From Halodurantibacterium flavum (GTDB taxonomy: Bacteria; Pseudomonadota; Alphaproteobacteria; Rhodobacterales; Rhodobacteraceae): a DNA stretch of 64,000 nt. Of this stretch, positions 49,566 through 58,718 are shown piece after piece. Both the position numbers and the translations under genes were made by a program. The notes beneath the pieces are model-generated. The model was not told the DNA's origin, did no database searches, and was given only the letters and a program-made list of their open reading frames with translations. Location: positions 372,001 to 436,000 of the forward strand of contig NZ_JBHUGH010000003.1 in NCBI RefSeq assembly GCF_042681825.1. Direction: 5' to 3'. Every line of letters begins with the position of its first letter. Position 1 is the first letter of the stretch.

Positions 49566-51017
49566 TCAGTAGGGCGCATCGACCGGCCCCATGCCGACAT
49601 AGACGCTCTTGACCTGGGTGTAGCTTTCCAGCGCCGCGCGCGAGTTTTCGCGCCCCACGCCCGACAGCTTGACCCCGCCGAACGGCGCCTCGACCGGGGC
49701 GAGGTTGTAGCTGTTGATCCAGCAGCTTCCGGCCTGCAGCTGTGCTACGACGCGATGCGCCCGTGTCAGGTCACGGGTAAAGACCCCGGCCGAAAGCCCG
49801 TATTCGGTCGCATTCGCGCGGGCGATGACCTCTTCCTCATCATCAAAGGCAAGCACCGCCATGACGGGGCCAAAGATTTCCTCGCGCGCGATGGTCATGT
49901 CGTCCGTCACATCGGCGAAAACGGTGGGCGTGACGTAAAAGCCGGGGCGGTCCGGCCGCGTCCCGCCGGTCACAAGGCGCGCCCCTTCGGCCTTTCCGGC
50001 CTCGATATAGCCCATGACCTTGTCAAGCTGCGCCGCGCTGGTCAGGGGCCCCATCTGCACCGCCTCGTCCATCGGATCGCCGAGGGCGATCGCCTCGGTC
50101 CGCACCTTCAGCCGGGTCAGAAACCGGTCGAGCAGCGGGCGCTGCACGAAGACGCGCGTGCCGTTGGAACAGACCTGCCCCGAGGAATAGAAGTTCCCCA
50201 GCATCGCGCCCCCGATCGCGTCCTCGATATCTGCGTCGTCAAAGACGATCAGCGGCGACTTGCCGCCCAGTTCCATCGTGACATGGCGCATCCCCTCGGC
50301 AGCGGCGGCATAGACCTTGCGGCCCGTGGCGACCGATCCGGTCAGCGACACCTTGGCCACCCGCGCATCCGTCACAAGCCGCCCCCCGACAGCCCCCCGG
50401 CCCTGCACGACATTGAAAAGCCCCGCCGGCAGACCTGCCTCGATCAGGATTTCCGCGACCTTCAGCGCGCAAAGCGGCGTCGTCTCGGACGGTTTGAAGA
50501 TCATCGCATTGCCGAAGGCCAGCGCAGGCGCGCCCTTCCAGCAGGCGATCTGGGTCGGATAGTTCCAGGCGCCAATGCCGACGCAGACGCCCAGCGGCTC
50601 TCGAATTGTATATACAAAATCCTGGCCGAGCGGGATCGTCTCGCCTGTGACGGTCGCGGCCATGCCCGCGAAATATTCCAGTGCATCGGCCCCGCTCGTG
50701 GCATCCGCCACCAGCGTTTCCTGCAAGGGCTTGCCGGTATCGAGCGTTTCCAGTTCGCTCAGCTCTCGGTTCCGGTCGCGGATGATGGCCGCGGCGCGCA
50801 TCAGGACGCGGCCCCGCTCGACCGGCTTCATCCGCGCCCAGTCCGCCTGCGCCCGCGCAGCCGAGGAAAGCGCGGCCTCGATCACCGCATCCGTCGCCTC
50901 ATGCAGGCGGGCGATGACCTCGCCGGTTGCCGGGTAGATCACGTCGAGCGTTTCGCCCGCCGCATCCTCCAGATAGCGGCCATCCACGAAATGGCTTGCG
51001 GTAGGTTGTGCACGCAT
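49566..51017 (-). CDS. betB: Betaine aldehyde dehydrogenase
   Basis: Oxidises betaine aldehyde to glycine betaine with NAD(P). 483 residues. ALDH signatures: IGAWNYPTQIACWKGAPALAFGN (cofactor region), VTMELGGKSPLIVFDDAD with the catalytic Glu, and SSGQVCSNGTRVFV with the nucleophilic Cys. The start shares a base with the betI stop (TGATG), so betI-betB are translationally coupled. Together with betA it makes the osmoprotectant glycine betaine. Confidence 0.95.
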   Translation of the reverse strand: MRAQPTASHFVDGRYLEDAAGETLDVIYPATGEVIARLHEATDAVIEAALSSAARAQADWARMKPVERGRVLMRAAAIIRDRNRELSELETLDTGKPLQETLVADATSGADALEYFAGMAATVTGETIPLGQDFVYTIREPLGVCVGIGAWNYPTQIACWKGAPALAFGNAMIFKPSETTPLCALKVAEILIEAGLPAGLFNVVQGRGAVGGRLVTDARVAKVSLTGSVATGRKVYAAAAEGMRHVTMELGGKSPLIVFDDADIEDAIGGAMLGNFYSSGQVCSNGTRVFVQRPLLDRFLTRLKVRTEAIALGDPMDEAVQMGPLTSAAQLDKVMGYIEAGKAEGARLVTGGTRPDRPGFYVTPTVFADVTDDMTIAREEIFGPVMAVLAFDDEEEVIARANATEYGLSAGVFTRDLTRAHRVVAQLQAGSCWINSYNLAPVEAPFGGVKLSGVGRENSRAALESYTQVKSVYVGMGPVDAPY

Positions 51018-51598
51018 CAGTTCGCCTTTCCTGTTTCCGCCGCCAGATAGGCCAGCACCATTTCGGCTGCCGCAGCGCCATCCGGCGTGTCCTCTGACAG
51101 GGCCTCGCGCAGATAGACCCCGTCGATCATCGCCCCGAGCCCCACCGCCACATCCGGCGCCCGCCGCCCGACCAGTGGCCGCAGGTCATGGACAAGGTTC
51201 GTGTGCAGCCGCCGCTGATAAACCCGCAGCAGGCGCTTGGCCTCGGGCACGGTCTGCGCCAGAACGTAGAAGTTGAGCCAGGCGCCAACGACCTCTCGCC
51301 GGAACTCGGCGGGGGCAAAGCTGGTGCGGATCACCGCCTCCAGCCTGGCGCGGGGGGTGTTCGCGCCCTGCAGCGCCGCCCTGACCGCCGCCCCGTAAAG
51401 CGTGAGGACATGACGCATCGCCGCGAGGAACATCTGTTCCTTGCCGCCGAAATAGTGATGCGCGAGCGCGCTCGACATGCCGGCCCGGCGCGCGATCTGC
51501 CCCACCGTCACGTCAAGCGAGCCGGCGGAACCGATCTCGGCAATGGTCGCTTTTACCAGTGCGGCCTTTCGGATAGGCTCCATCCCGAGCTTCGGCAT
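51017..51598 (-). CDS. betI: TetR-family repressor of choline-glycine betaine genes
   Basis: 193 residues from the ATG at 51598 (MPKLGMEPIRKAALVKATI). The HTH is around residues 25-55 (VTVGQIARRAGMSSALAHHYFGGKEQMF), a BetI signature. It represses bet genes until choline is bound. An inverted repeat, ATTGA-CTCG-TCAAT, lies in the 84-bp region shared with divergent choX, overlapping likely promoters of both. First gene of betI-betB-betA. Confidence 0.93.
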   Translation of the reverse strand: MPKLGMEPIRKAALVKATIAEIGSAGSLDVTVGQIARRAGMSSALAHHYFGGKEQMFLAAMRHVLTLYGAAVRAALQGANTPRARLEAVIRTSFAPAEFRREVVGAWLNFYVLAQTVPEAKRLLRVYQRRLHTNLVHDLRPLVGRRAPDVAVGLGAMIDGVYLREALSEDTPDGAAAAEMVLAYLAAETGKAN

Positions 51599-51617
51599 AG
51601 GTTTTTCCAATTCTGAC

Positions 51618-51661
51618 TTGCAATCCGGGGCTACATTGAAGTTTATTGACTCGTCAATCAA
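51618..51661. promoter_or_regulatory. BetI operator and choX promoter region
   Basis: The inverted repeat ATTGA-CTCG-TCAAT (51645-51658), with matching flanks (TT...AA), resembles known BetI operators. On the plus strand TTGCAA (51618-51623), 17 bp, GTTTAT (51641-51646) is a plausible choX promoter whose -10 is covered by the repeat. The same region must serve betI on the other strand. Confidence 0.6.
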
Positions 51662-51682
51662 GAAAAACGAAGGGGAGATGCG

Positions 51683-52612
51683 ATGACGATACGTTCGGCT
51701 CTGCTTGGGGCAACTGCCACGGCGGTTCTGGCCCTGCCCGCCCATGCGGCCTGTGACAGCGTGACCTTTTCCGACGTGGGCTGGACCGACATCACCGCAA
51801 CGACCGCGGTGGCAAGCGTGGTTCTCGACGCGCTCGGCTATCAGACGGAAACGGTGCTGCTGTCGCTGCCCGTGACCTTCACCTCGCTGGCCAGCGGCGA
51901 TGTCGACGTCTTTCTTGGCAACTGGATGCCCACGATGGAGGCCGATATCGCCCCCTACCGCGAAGCCGGGACCATTGACACGGTGCGCACCAACCTGACG
52001 GGCGCGAAATACACGCTGGCGACCAATGCGGCAGGGGCCGAGCTTGGCATCGTCAGCTTCGACACCATCGCCGAACATGCCGACGCCTTGGGCGGCCGTA
52101 TCTACGGGATCGAGCCGGGCAATGACGGCAACCGGCTGATCCTCGACATGATCGAGGCGGACGCCTTTGGCCTTGGCGCCATCGACGTCGCCGAAAGTTC
52201 AGAGCAGGGGATGCTGGCGCAGGTCGATCGTGCGACGCGGCGCGGGGAACCCATCGTCTTTCTGGGCTGGGAACCGCACCCGATGAACGCCAATTTCGAG
52301 ATGACCTATCTGGAAGGCGGCGATGACTGGTTCGGCCCCGATCTGGGTGGCGCCGAGGTGCGGACGCTCACGCGCGCCGGCTATGTCGAGGAATGCGCCA
52401 ACACGGGCCTCTTCCTGCAGAACCTCGAATTCACGCTGGAGCTTGAGAACGAGGTCATGGCCCTTATCCTCGATGAGGGGATGGAGCCCGAGGCCGCCGC
52501 ACGCCAGTGGCTTTCGGAAAATACCGACGTTCTGGCCCCCTGGCTGGACGGCGTGACCACGCTTGACGGCGGCGAAGGTCTGCCCGCTGTCGAAACGGCG
52601 CTTGCCGGCTGA
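51683..52612 (+). CDS. choX: Choline ABC transporter substrate-binding protein
   Basis: 309 residues with signal peptide MTIRSALLGATATAVLALPAHA. A periplasmic OpuAC-type binding protein; tryptophans expected for the quaternary-ammonium cage are at DVGWTDITAT, GNWMPTM, GWEPHPMN and DDWFGPDL. The ribosome site AGGGGAG is strong. It lies downstream of the BetI operator and starts choXWV. Choline rather than betaine is inferred from context and from similarity to ChoX. Confidence 0.93.
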   Translation: MTIRSALLGATATAVLALPAHAACDSVTFSDVGWTDITATTAVASVVLDALGYQTETVLLSLPVTFTSLASGDVDVFLGNWMPTMEADIAPYREAGTIDTVRTNLTGAKYTLATNAAGAELGIVSFDTIAEHADALGGRIYGIEPGNDGNRLILDMIEADAFGLGAIDVAESSEQGMLAQVDRATRRGEPIVFLGWEPHPMNANFEMTYLEGGDDWFGPDLGGAEVRTLTRAGYVEECANTGLFLQNLEFTLELENEVMALILDEGMEPEAAARQWLSENTDVLAPWLDGVTTLDGGEGLPAVETALAG

Positions 52613-52631
52613 CGCTCCGGGCGCCTTATAA

Positions 52632-52700
52632 GCGCGCCATCGCCGGCCCGCGCGCCGGTAGGCGCGCCATCGCCGGCCCGTGTGCGTTGCGCGCGGGCCG
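52632..52700 (+). repeat. Two-copy direct repeat and hairpin between choX and choW
   Basis: A 19-bp unit GCGCGCCATCGCCGGCCCG occurs at 52632-52650 and 52662-52680 (30-bp period). The second copy forms a stem with CGGGCCG at 52694-52700. It occupies the 145-bp gap between choX and choW. Position after a binding-protein gene suggests an mRNA stabilising or processing element that gives more ChoX than permease. Confidence 0.65.
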
Positions 52701-52757
52701 AAGCGGAAGTTCGGAACGACCTTCTTCTGCCTGACACGCCCAACCTGCGAGAGGCGC

Positions 52758-53594
52758 ATGAACTGGATCACCGAAACCAAGATACCTGTGGGCCGGACGG
52801 CGGCGGACCTGTTCGACTGGCTTCAGATCAATGGCGCATGGTTCTTCGACAACCTCGCCGCCGCGATGGAATGGCTGATCGCGACGGTCCTCTGGGTGCT
52901 GCAAACCCCGCCCCCGCTGGCCATCGTGGCGGTGTTTGTCGTGCTCACCTGGATCATCCAGCGGTCGTGGAAGCCCTGCCTGCTGGTGCTGGTCGGGTTT
53001 CTCTTCATCCTCAATCAGGGCTACTGGCGCGCCACCACCGAAAGCCTCACGCTCGTGCTGTCGGCCTGCGTGGTCTGCATGGGGCTGGGCGTGCCGATCG
53101 GCATCGCCGCCGCCCACCGGCCCCGGCTTTATGCCTGGATGCGGCCGGTGCTGGACCTGATGCAGACGCTGCCGACCTTTGTCTACCTGATCCCCGCCAT
53201 CGTCTTCTTTGGCATCGGGATGGTTCCGGGCCTGATCGCCACGGTCATCTTCGTGCTGCCCGCCCCGATCAGGCTGACGCATCTTGGCATTTCCTCGACC
53301 CCCGCCGCCCTGATGGAGGCCGCGACCGCCTTTGGCGCCACGGCGCGCCAGCGGCTCTGGAAGGTGGAGCTTCCTTATGCCCTGCCGCAGATCATGGCCG
53401 GGTTGAACCAGACGATCATGCTGTCGCTGTCGATGGTCGTCATCGCGGCGCTGGTCGGCGCGAACGGGTTGGGGGTGCCGGTGGTGCGGGCGCTCAACAC
53501 CGTCAACACGGCGCTTGGTTTTGAATCGGGGTTTGTGATCGTGGTGGTCGCGGTTCTTCTGGACCGGATGCTGCGGCGGGAGCGGGCGAAATGA
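52758..53594 (+). CDS. choW: Choline ABC transporter permease
   Basis: 278 residues, about six to seven membrane helices, ProW/OpuAB-like. The EAA-type loop is AALMEAATAFGATARQRLWKVELPYALPQIMAG. I chose the ATG at 52758 (MNWITETKIPVG) rather than 52680, which lies in the repeat. It overlaps choV by 4 bp. Confidence 0.92.
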   Translation: MNWITETKIPVGRTAADLFDWLQINGAWFFDNLAAAMEWLIATVLWVLQTPPPLAIVAVFVVLTWIIQRSWKPCLLVLVGFLFILNQGYWRATTESLTLVLSACVVCMGLGVPIGIAAAHRPRLYAWMRPVLDLMQTLPTFVYLIPAIVFFGIGMVPGLIATVIFVLPAPIRLTHLGISSTPAALMEAATAFGATARQRLWKVELPYALPQIMAGLNQTIMLSLSMVVIAALVGANGLGVPVVRALNTVNTALGFESGFVIVVVAVLLDRMLRRERAK

Positions 53595-54619
53595 CCAACG
53601 GGACAACTGCCGTCGAGTTCGACAACGTCTCCATCGTCTTTGGCGAGCATCCGAAAAAGGCGCTGCCGCTGATGGATGAAGGGCAAAGCCGGTCGGACAT
53701 CCAGAAGGCGACCGGGCAGGTTCTGGGGGTGCATGCCTGTTCGCTGCGCGTCGAAAGCGGCGAGATCCTTGTGCTGATGGGGCTGTCCGGTTCCGGCAAA
53801 TCGACGCTGCTGCGGGCGGTCAATGCGCTCAACCCCGTCGTGCGCGGCGAGGTGCGGGTGAATGACGGCAACGGCATGGTCAGCGTCACAAACGCGGACA
53901 AGGCGACGCTGCGCCGGCTGCGGCTGCGCCATGTCGCCATGGTCTTTCAGCAATTCGGCCTTTTGCCCTGGCGGACGGTGCGTGAAAACGTGGGGCTGGG
54001 GCTGGAACTCGCCGGTCAGGGCGAAAAGGAACGCCGCCGCGCGGTCGAGGAACAACTTGAACTGGTGGGGCTCGCGCAATGGGCGGACCGCAAGGTCGGC
54101 GAGCTTTCGGGCGGGATGCAGCAGCGCGTGGGCCTTGCCCGGGCGTTTGCGACGCAGGCACCGATCCTCTTGATGGATGAACCCTTTTCCGCACTCGACC
54201 CCCTGATCCGCGCCCGGCTGCAGGATGAGCTTCTGGAACTGCAGGCGCGGCTGAAGCGTACGATCATCTTCGTAAGCCACGATCTGGACGAGGCGTTCAA
54301 GCTCGGCAACCGGATCGCGCTGATGGAGGGCGGGCGCATCGTCCAGTGCGGCACCGCCCGGGAAATCTATTCGGCGCCGGCGTCGGATTATGTGGCGGAT
54401 TTCGTGAACCACATGAACCCGCTCGGCGTGCTGACCGCGCGCGATGCGCTGGAACCCGGCGTGGCGAATGGTGCGGCCGTCGAGGCAGAGATTCCCATAC
54501 GCGAGGCCATGGCCCGGCTGGGCGACCTGCCCGCGCTGACCGTGACCGAGCGTGGCACACCGATCGGGCGCATCACGCGCGAGGGCGTGCTGGCCCGTCT
54601 GCTCCACCCCCGCAGCTAG
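53591..54619 (+). CDS. choV: Choline ABC transporter ATPase
   Basis: 342 residues. Walker A GLSGSGKST (64-72), signature ELSGGMQQR (171-179), Walker B ILLMDEPFSALDPL; the N-terminal extension with DIQKATGQVLGVHACSL is typical of the ProV/ChoV group. The C-terminal ~65 residues (IREAMARLGDLPALTVTERGTPIGRI) look like a single degenerate CBS segment. Its stop overlaps the convergent EamA stop by 4 bp in a CTAG palindrome. Confidence 0.93.
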   Translation: MTNGTTAVEFDNVSIVFGEHPKKALPLMDEGQSRSDIQKATGQVLGVHACSLRVESGEILVLMGLSGSGKSTLLRAVNALNPVVRGEVRVNDGNGMVSVTNADKATLRRLRLRHVAMVFQQFGLLPWRTVRENVGLGLELAGQGEKERRRAVEEQLELVGLAQWADRKVGELSGGMQQRVGLARAFATQAPILLMDEPFSALDPLIRARLQDELLELQARLKRTIIFVSHDLDEAFKLGNRIALMEGGRIVQCGTAREIYSAPASDYVADFVNHMNPLGVLTARDALEPGVANGAAVEAEIPIREAMARLGDLPALTVTERGTPIGRITREGVLARLLHPRS

Positions 54620-55515
54620 GTTTCAACGGTCGCCGGAACGATACGACGCCGCAGCACGGCTTCACGCCAGGTGATGAAGAGAACGGCCGCCATGATGATC
54701 CCCCCACCCAGGATCACCCACCCGTCGATCGGTTCGTGAAAGACGAAGGCGCCGAGCAACGTCGCCCAGAGCAATTGCAGGAAGGTCACCGGCTGGGTCA
54801 CGGTGACAGGGGCCGCGGCGAAGGCGCGTGTCATCGTGTAATGCGCCGCGGTCGCGGCCCCCGCGACAAGGAACAGCACGACCATCTGATGCGCCGTCAC
54901 GGGCACCCAGACCCACCAGGCAAGCGGTGCGAGCAGCACCGTAACGCTCAGCGACAAAAGCGCGACGACCATCGCCGCGCCCATCTCCCCTGAAAGCCGT
55001 TTCGCAATGAGATAGGACGCGGCAAGCCCCGCGGCCGTCCCGAGCATGGCGATATGGCCCGGCGAGATTTCCCGGAAGCCCGGCCGCAGGATGAGGATCG
55101 CCCCGAAAAGCGCCGCCGCGACCGCGAGAAGCCTGCGCGCCGCGAGCCGTTCCCCCAGAAAGAGCGCCGCCCCCAAAGTCACATAGATCGGATTGAGGTA
55201 GTTCATCGCCGTGACCTCGGCCAGCGGGATCTGCGTCATCGCATAGAACCACAGGATCACGCCGACCGTGTGGACCGCCCCACGCACCCCTGTCAGCCAT
55301 ATCGCGCTGCGCGACAGGCGCATCCGCAAAAGCGCGGGCAACATCGGCAGCAGAAAGACCAGCCCAAGCGCAAAGCGCAGAAAGGCCGACTGCGCCGGAG
55401 GAACATCGGGGCCCACATATTTGACGCCCGCCGTCATCGCCACGAACAGGAAACCCGTCGCCAGCATCCAGAGGATGCCGATGACAGGATGTTCGGGCGG
55501 TTTGGCTGACGTCAT
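54616..55515 (-). CDS. EamA/DMT-family transporter
   Basis: 299 residues, ten predicted helices in two EamA repeats. Features: VGPDVPPAQSAFLRFALGLVFLLP, PLAEVTAMNYLNPIYVTLGAALFLGERLAARR (first repeat end), and LLGAFVFHEPIDGWVILGGGIIM (second). Substrate unknown; such proteins export metabolites or amino acids. Ends overlapping choV by 4 bp. Confidence 0.85.
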   Translation of the reverse strand: MTSAKPPEHPVIGILWMLATGFLFVAMTAGVKYVGPDVPPAQSAFLRFALGLVFLLPMLPALLRMRLSRSAIWLTGVRGAVHTVGVILWFYAMTQIPLAEVTAMNYLNPIYVTLGAALFLGERLAARRLLAVAAALFGAILILRPGFREISPGHIAMLGTAAGLAASYLIAKRLSGEMGAAMVVALLSLSVTVLLAPLAWWVWVPVTAHQMVVLFLVAGAATAAHYTMTRAFAAAPVTVTQPVTFLQLLWATLLGAFVFHEPIDGWVILGGGIIMAAVLFITWREAVLRRRIVPATVET

Positions 55516-55565
55516 GATGGGGGCGACCAGATACTATCGGCGGATCAACGGCAAGCCCGCGCCGG

Positions 55566-55593
55566 CAAAAAAGCCGCCCCTATGGGGACGGCC
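55566..55593 (-). terminator. Intrinsic terminator after yebC
   Basis: On the minus strand GCCGTCCCC-ATA-GGGGCGGC (8-bp stem with one bulge) followed by TTTTTT, about 50 bases after the yebC stop. It sits between yebC and the EamA gene. Confidence 0.8.
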
Positions 55594-55642
55594 TCTCTCA
55601 CACCCTTGGGCGCATGCGGGCAGGGCTGCCTGACGCCTTATG

Positions 55643-56383
55643 TCAAAGCTGCGCCATGACCTCTTCCGGCACCTCGAAATTGGCGGTGACGTTCTGCACG
55701 TCATCGTCGTCTTCCAGGGCGTCGATCAGCTTCATCAGCTTTTGCGCGCCTTCGAGGTCAAGCTCGGTCGTCGTCTGCGGCTTCCAGACGAGCTTGGAGG
55801 ATTCGGATTCCCCGAGGCTTCCCTCCAGCGCCGAGGACACATCGGCAAGGTCGGTGTCGCCGCACCAGATCACATGCCCCTCATCCGAGCTTTCGACATC
55901 CTCGGCGCCGGCCTCGATGGCCGCCATCATCACGCTGTCGGCGTCACCCACGGATGCGGGATAGATGATCTGCCCCTTGCGGTCGAACATGAACGAGACG
56001 GACCCGGTTTCCCCAAGGTTCCCGCCATGCTTGCCAAAGGTCGAACGCACATTCGAGGCGGTCCGGTTGCGGTTGTCGGTCATCGCCTCGACGATCACCG
56101 CGACGCCGCCCGGCCCATAGCCCTCATAGCGGATTTCCTCGTAATTCTCGGCGTCGCCACCCTGCGATTTCTTGATCGCCCGCTCGATCACGTCCTTGGG
56201 GACCGAGTTCGACTTGGCTTCCTTGACGGCAAGACGCAGACGCGGGTTCTTTTCCGGGTCAGGATCGCCCATCTTTGCGGCGACGGTGATCTCTTTCGAC
56301 AATTTCGAAAACAGCTTGGAGCGGATCGAATCCTGCCGCCCCTTGCGGTGCTGGATGTTCGCCCATTTGGAATGGCCCGCCAT
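55643..56383 (-). CDS. yebC: YebC/PmpR-family DNA-binding or translation regulator
   Basis: 246 residues from the ATG at 56383, start MAGHSKWANIQHRKGRQD, the invariant family signature; the YEGYGPGGVAVIVEAMTDNRNRT block is also canonical. Earlier in-frame starts lack similarity. The family acts in transcription control or, in some reports, relieves ribosome stalls at proline runs. Often next to ruvC, which is not present here. Followed by an intrinsic terminator; divergent from the permease gene. Confidence 0.94.
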   Translation of the reverse strand: MAGHSKWANIQHRKGRQDSIRSKLFSKLSKEITVAAKMGDPDPEKNPRLRLAVKEAKSNSVPKDVIERAIKKSQGGDAENYEEIRYEGYGPGGVAVIVEAMTDNRNRTASNVRSTFGKHGGNLGETGSVSFMFDRKGQIIYPASVGDADSVMMAAIEAGAEDVESSDEGHVIWCGDTDLADVSSALEGSLGESESSKLVWKPQTTTELDLEGAQKLMKLIDALEDDDDVQNVTANFEVPEEVMAQL

Positions 56384-56545
56384 GATCTTCTCCGATCGGA
56401 TACACTGGAATTGCGGGCCTCTATAATCCAAAGGCCGGTGATGCCGCAAGTCGCGGACCCTTTCCGGCCCGGCGCGCGTTAATGCGGGCAATACCCGTCA
56501 GAGAAGATTATTCTGGTGCCGGACGGGCCTTTCAGCGGGACAGGA

Positions 56546-58321
56546 ATGACAACCGACCAGATCGTGCTTTTCAGCATATTCGCCGTGCTCCTCATCCTGT
56601 TTCTGTGGGGGCGCTACCGTTACGACATCGTGGCCTTTGGCGGGCTGCTGGTGGGGGTGGTCGCGGGCGTCATCCCCGCCGAAGACGCCTTTTCCGGCTT
56701 TGGGCATCCGGCGACGGTCATCGTCGCGCTGGTCCTGATCGCATCGGCCGGGATCACCCGGTCCGGCGGCGTCCAGCTTATCACCCGGCGGCTGGTGTCG
56801 AGCAGCCGGGGCACGGCGCGGCATATCGCGGTGCTGGGCGGCGTGGGCGCGATCATGTCGGGCTTCATGAACAACATCGCGGCGCTTGCGCTTTTGATGC
56901 CGGTCGACATGCAGACGGCGCGAAAGGCCAAGCGCGCCGTGGGCCGCACGCTGATGCCGCTGTCATTTGCGACAATCCTCGGCGGGATGCTGACGCTGAT
57001 CGGCACGCCGCCCAATATCCTTGTCGCGAGTTTCCGGCAGGAATCGCTGGGCGAGCCGTTCCGGATGTTCGACTTTGCGCCGGTGGGCCTTGTGATCACG
57101 GTGGCCGGGATCGTGTTCATCGCGACGATCGGCTGGCGGCTGATCCCGATCCGGTCGTCCGACGGCCAGATGGCGAATGCGCTGATCGACGACTACGTGG
57201 CCGAACTTGTCGTGCCCGAGGAATCCGAGTTGATCGGCCGGCAGATCTACGATCTGGAACCCGACGCGGAACGCAGCGATCTCGCGATCCTGACCTTGCG
57301 GCGTGAGGACGGGTCAACCCGCTATGGCCCCGTCCGCAACGCGACGCTGGAGGCGGGGGACGTGTTGGTGGTCGAGGCGAGCCCCGAGGCCCTGAACGAA
57401 TTCCGCTCGATCACCAAGCTCGACTATCCCAAGAACCGCAGCCAGACCGAGGCGAAGATCACCGGCGACGGCATGAACCTGGTCGAGGTCGTGATCCCCG
57501 CCGACAGCCGCATCGTCGGCAAGACGGCGCAGGCGCTCGGGCTGGGATGGCGGCATCACACGATCCTCATGGGCATCTCGCGCGAGGGCAGGACGATCCG
57601 CGACCGGGTGCGCCGCACGGTGATCTTTCCGGGCGATATCCTTCTGCTGCTCGTGCCCGAGGAAACGCAAGGCGATGTGGTCCAGTGGCTGGGCGGGCTG
57701 CCGCTGGCTGGCGGTACGAGCGTCACGAACGAGCGTCACGTCTGGTGGGGACTCGGGCTTTTCGCGGCGGCAATCGTCGCGGTTTCATTCTCGCTGATGA
57801 CGATGCCGGTCGCGCTTGGATTTGTCATCATCGGCTATGTGTTGCAACGCATCCTGACGCTGCAGAACCTTTACAACCATGTGGACTGGCCGGTGATCGT
57901 GCTCCTGGGCTCGATGATCCCGCTTGGTCTGGCGCTTGACCAGACGGGCGGGTCGGCGCTGATCGCCTCGGGGCTCCTGGTCCTGACCCAGGGCTGGCCC
58001 GCCTGGGTGAGCCTCCTGTTGCTGATGGTGGTCACCATGTTCCTGTCGGACGTGCTGAACAACAACGCCACAACGATCCTTGCCGCGCCGGTAGGCATCC
58101 GGGTCGCCGAACAGCTGGGCGTCAGTCCGGACCCCTTTCTGATGGCGGTGGCGGTCTCGGCATCCTGCGCGTTCCTCACCCCCATCGGGCATCAGAACAA
58201 CACGGTGATCCTTGGGCCGGGCCGCTATCGCTTTTCCGACTACTGGCGGATGGGCCTGCCGTTGGAGGCGATCGTCCTTGCGGTGGGCCTGCCGGCGATC
58301 CTGATCTTCTGGCCTCTCTGA
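56546..58321 (+). CDS. SLC13-family permease with two TrkA-C domains (copy 1)
   Basis: 591 residues from ATG 56546. Membrane helices flank a cytoplasmic pair of TrkA-C (RCK_C) modules at about residues 200-380 (DVLVVEASPEALNEF, DILLLLVPEE). The family transport motifs MSGFMNNIAALALLMPV and LSDVLNNNATTILAAP are inverted copies. Substrates in this family are anions or metals; unknown here. A GTG at 56516 is an alternative start. Its stop shares the palindrome TGATCA with the neighbouring lipoprotein gene. Confidence 0.85.
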   Translation: MTTDQIVLFSIFAVLLILFLWGRYRYDIVAFGGLLVGVVAGVIPAEDAFSGFGHPATVIVALVLIASAGITRSGGVQLITRRLVSSSRGTARHIAVLGGVGAIMSGFMNNIAALALLMPVDMQTARKAKRAVGRTLMPLSFATILGGMLTLIGTPPNILVASFRQESLGEPFRMFDFAPVGLVITVAGIVFIATIGWRLIPIRSSDGQMANALIDDYVAELVVPEESELIGRQIYDLEPDAERSDLAILTLRREDGSTRYGPVRNATLEAGDVLVVEASPEALNEFRSITKLDYPKNRSQTEAKITGDGMNLVEVVIPADSRIVGKTAQALGLGWRHHTILMGISREGRTIRDRVRRTVIFPGDILLLLVPEETQGDVVQWLGGLPLAGGTSVTNERHVWWGLGLFAAAIVAVSFSLMTMPVALGFVIIGYVLQRILTLQNLYNHVDWPVIVLLGSMIPLGLALDQTGGSALIASGLLVLTQGWPAWVSLLLLMVVTMFLSDVLNNNATTILAAPVGIRVAEQLGVSPDPFLMAVAVSASCAFLTPIGHQNNTVILGPGRYRFSDYWRMGLPLEAIVLAVGLPAILIFWPL

Positions 58322-58675
58322 TCAGCGGGACGGAAGCGGCGGCGGCACGTCAAAGCGCCACGCCCTGCCGGTATTGTCGCTGACCGTCACGACGCCCATG
58401 CCCGGGAAAAAGCCGAAGAGCCGGCCGAGGGCCGAGCGTATCGCGTTCGGCTCCAGTGCCACGTCATAGCGATAGGCGGGGCTGCAGCCTTCCAGCGTCC
58501 CGCTCCAGCCATCGGCGCGACGGATGGCAAGCTCGCGCGTGCCGGTGCATCGCTGCCAGTCGGACAGACGGACCGTCAGATCGCCGTTCGGGGCAAAATC
58601 CACCTCGGTCGGGCGCGGCGTGAGAGAGGCCGCGCAGCCCGCAAGCATCAGAATGGCGGCAAGGGCAAGACGCAT
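58322..58675 (-). CDS. Small lipoprotein of unknown function
   Basis: 117 residues from the ATG at 58675 (GGAG seven bases upstream); the longer frame from 58693 lacks such a site. Lipobox LMLAGC at the end of the hydrophobic signal. The mature part has paired cysteines (DWQRCTGTREL and LEGCSPAYRYDV) and FDVPPPLPSR. No family recognised. Its stop abuts the stop of the permease gene with no gap; the second permease gene lies 43 bp upstream on the same strand, so they may be co-transcribed. Confidence 0.7.
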   Translation of the reverse strand: MRLALAAILMLAGCAASLTPRPTEVDFAPNGDLTVRLSDWQRCTGTRELAIRRADGWSGTLEGCSPAYRYDVALEPNAIRSALGRLFGFFPGMGVVTVSDNTGRAWRFDVPPPLPSR

Positions 58676-58718
58676 CGACAGTCTCCGTGGCAATCTCTGC
58701 GGCGGGCTCCGGGCCCGG

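Noticed and set aside
52632..52680. CRISPR array or attachment-site duplication
   Set aside because: Only two repeat copies with an 11-bp spacer, no cas genes, no integrase or tRNA nearby.
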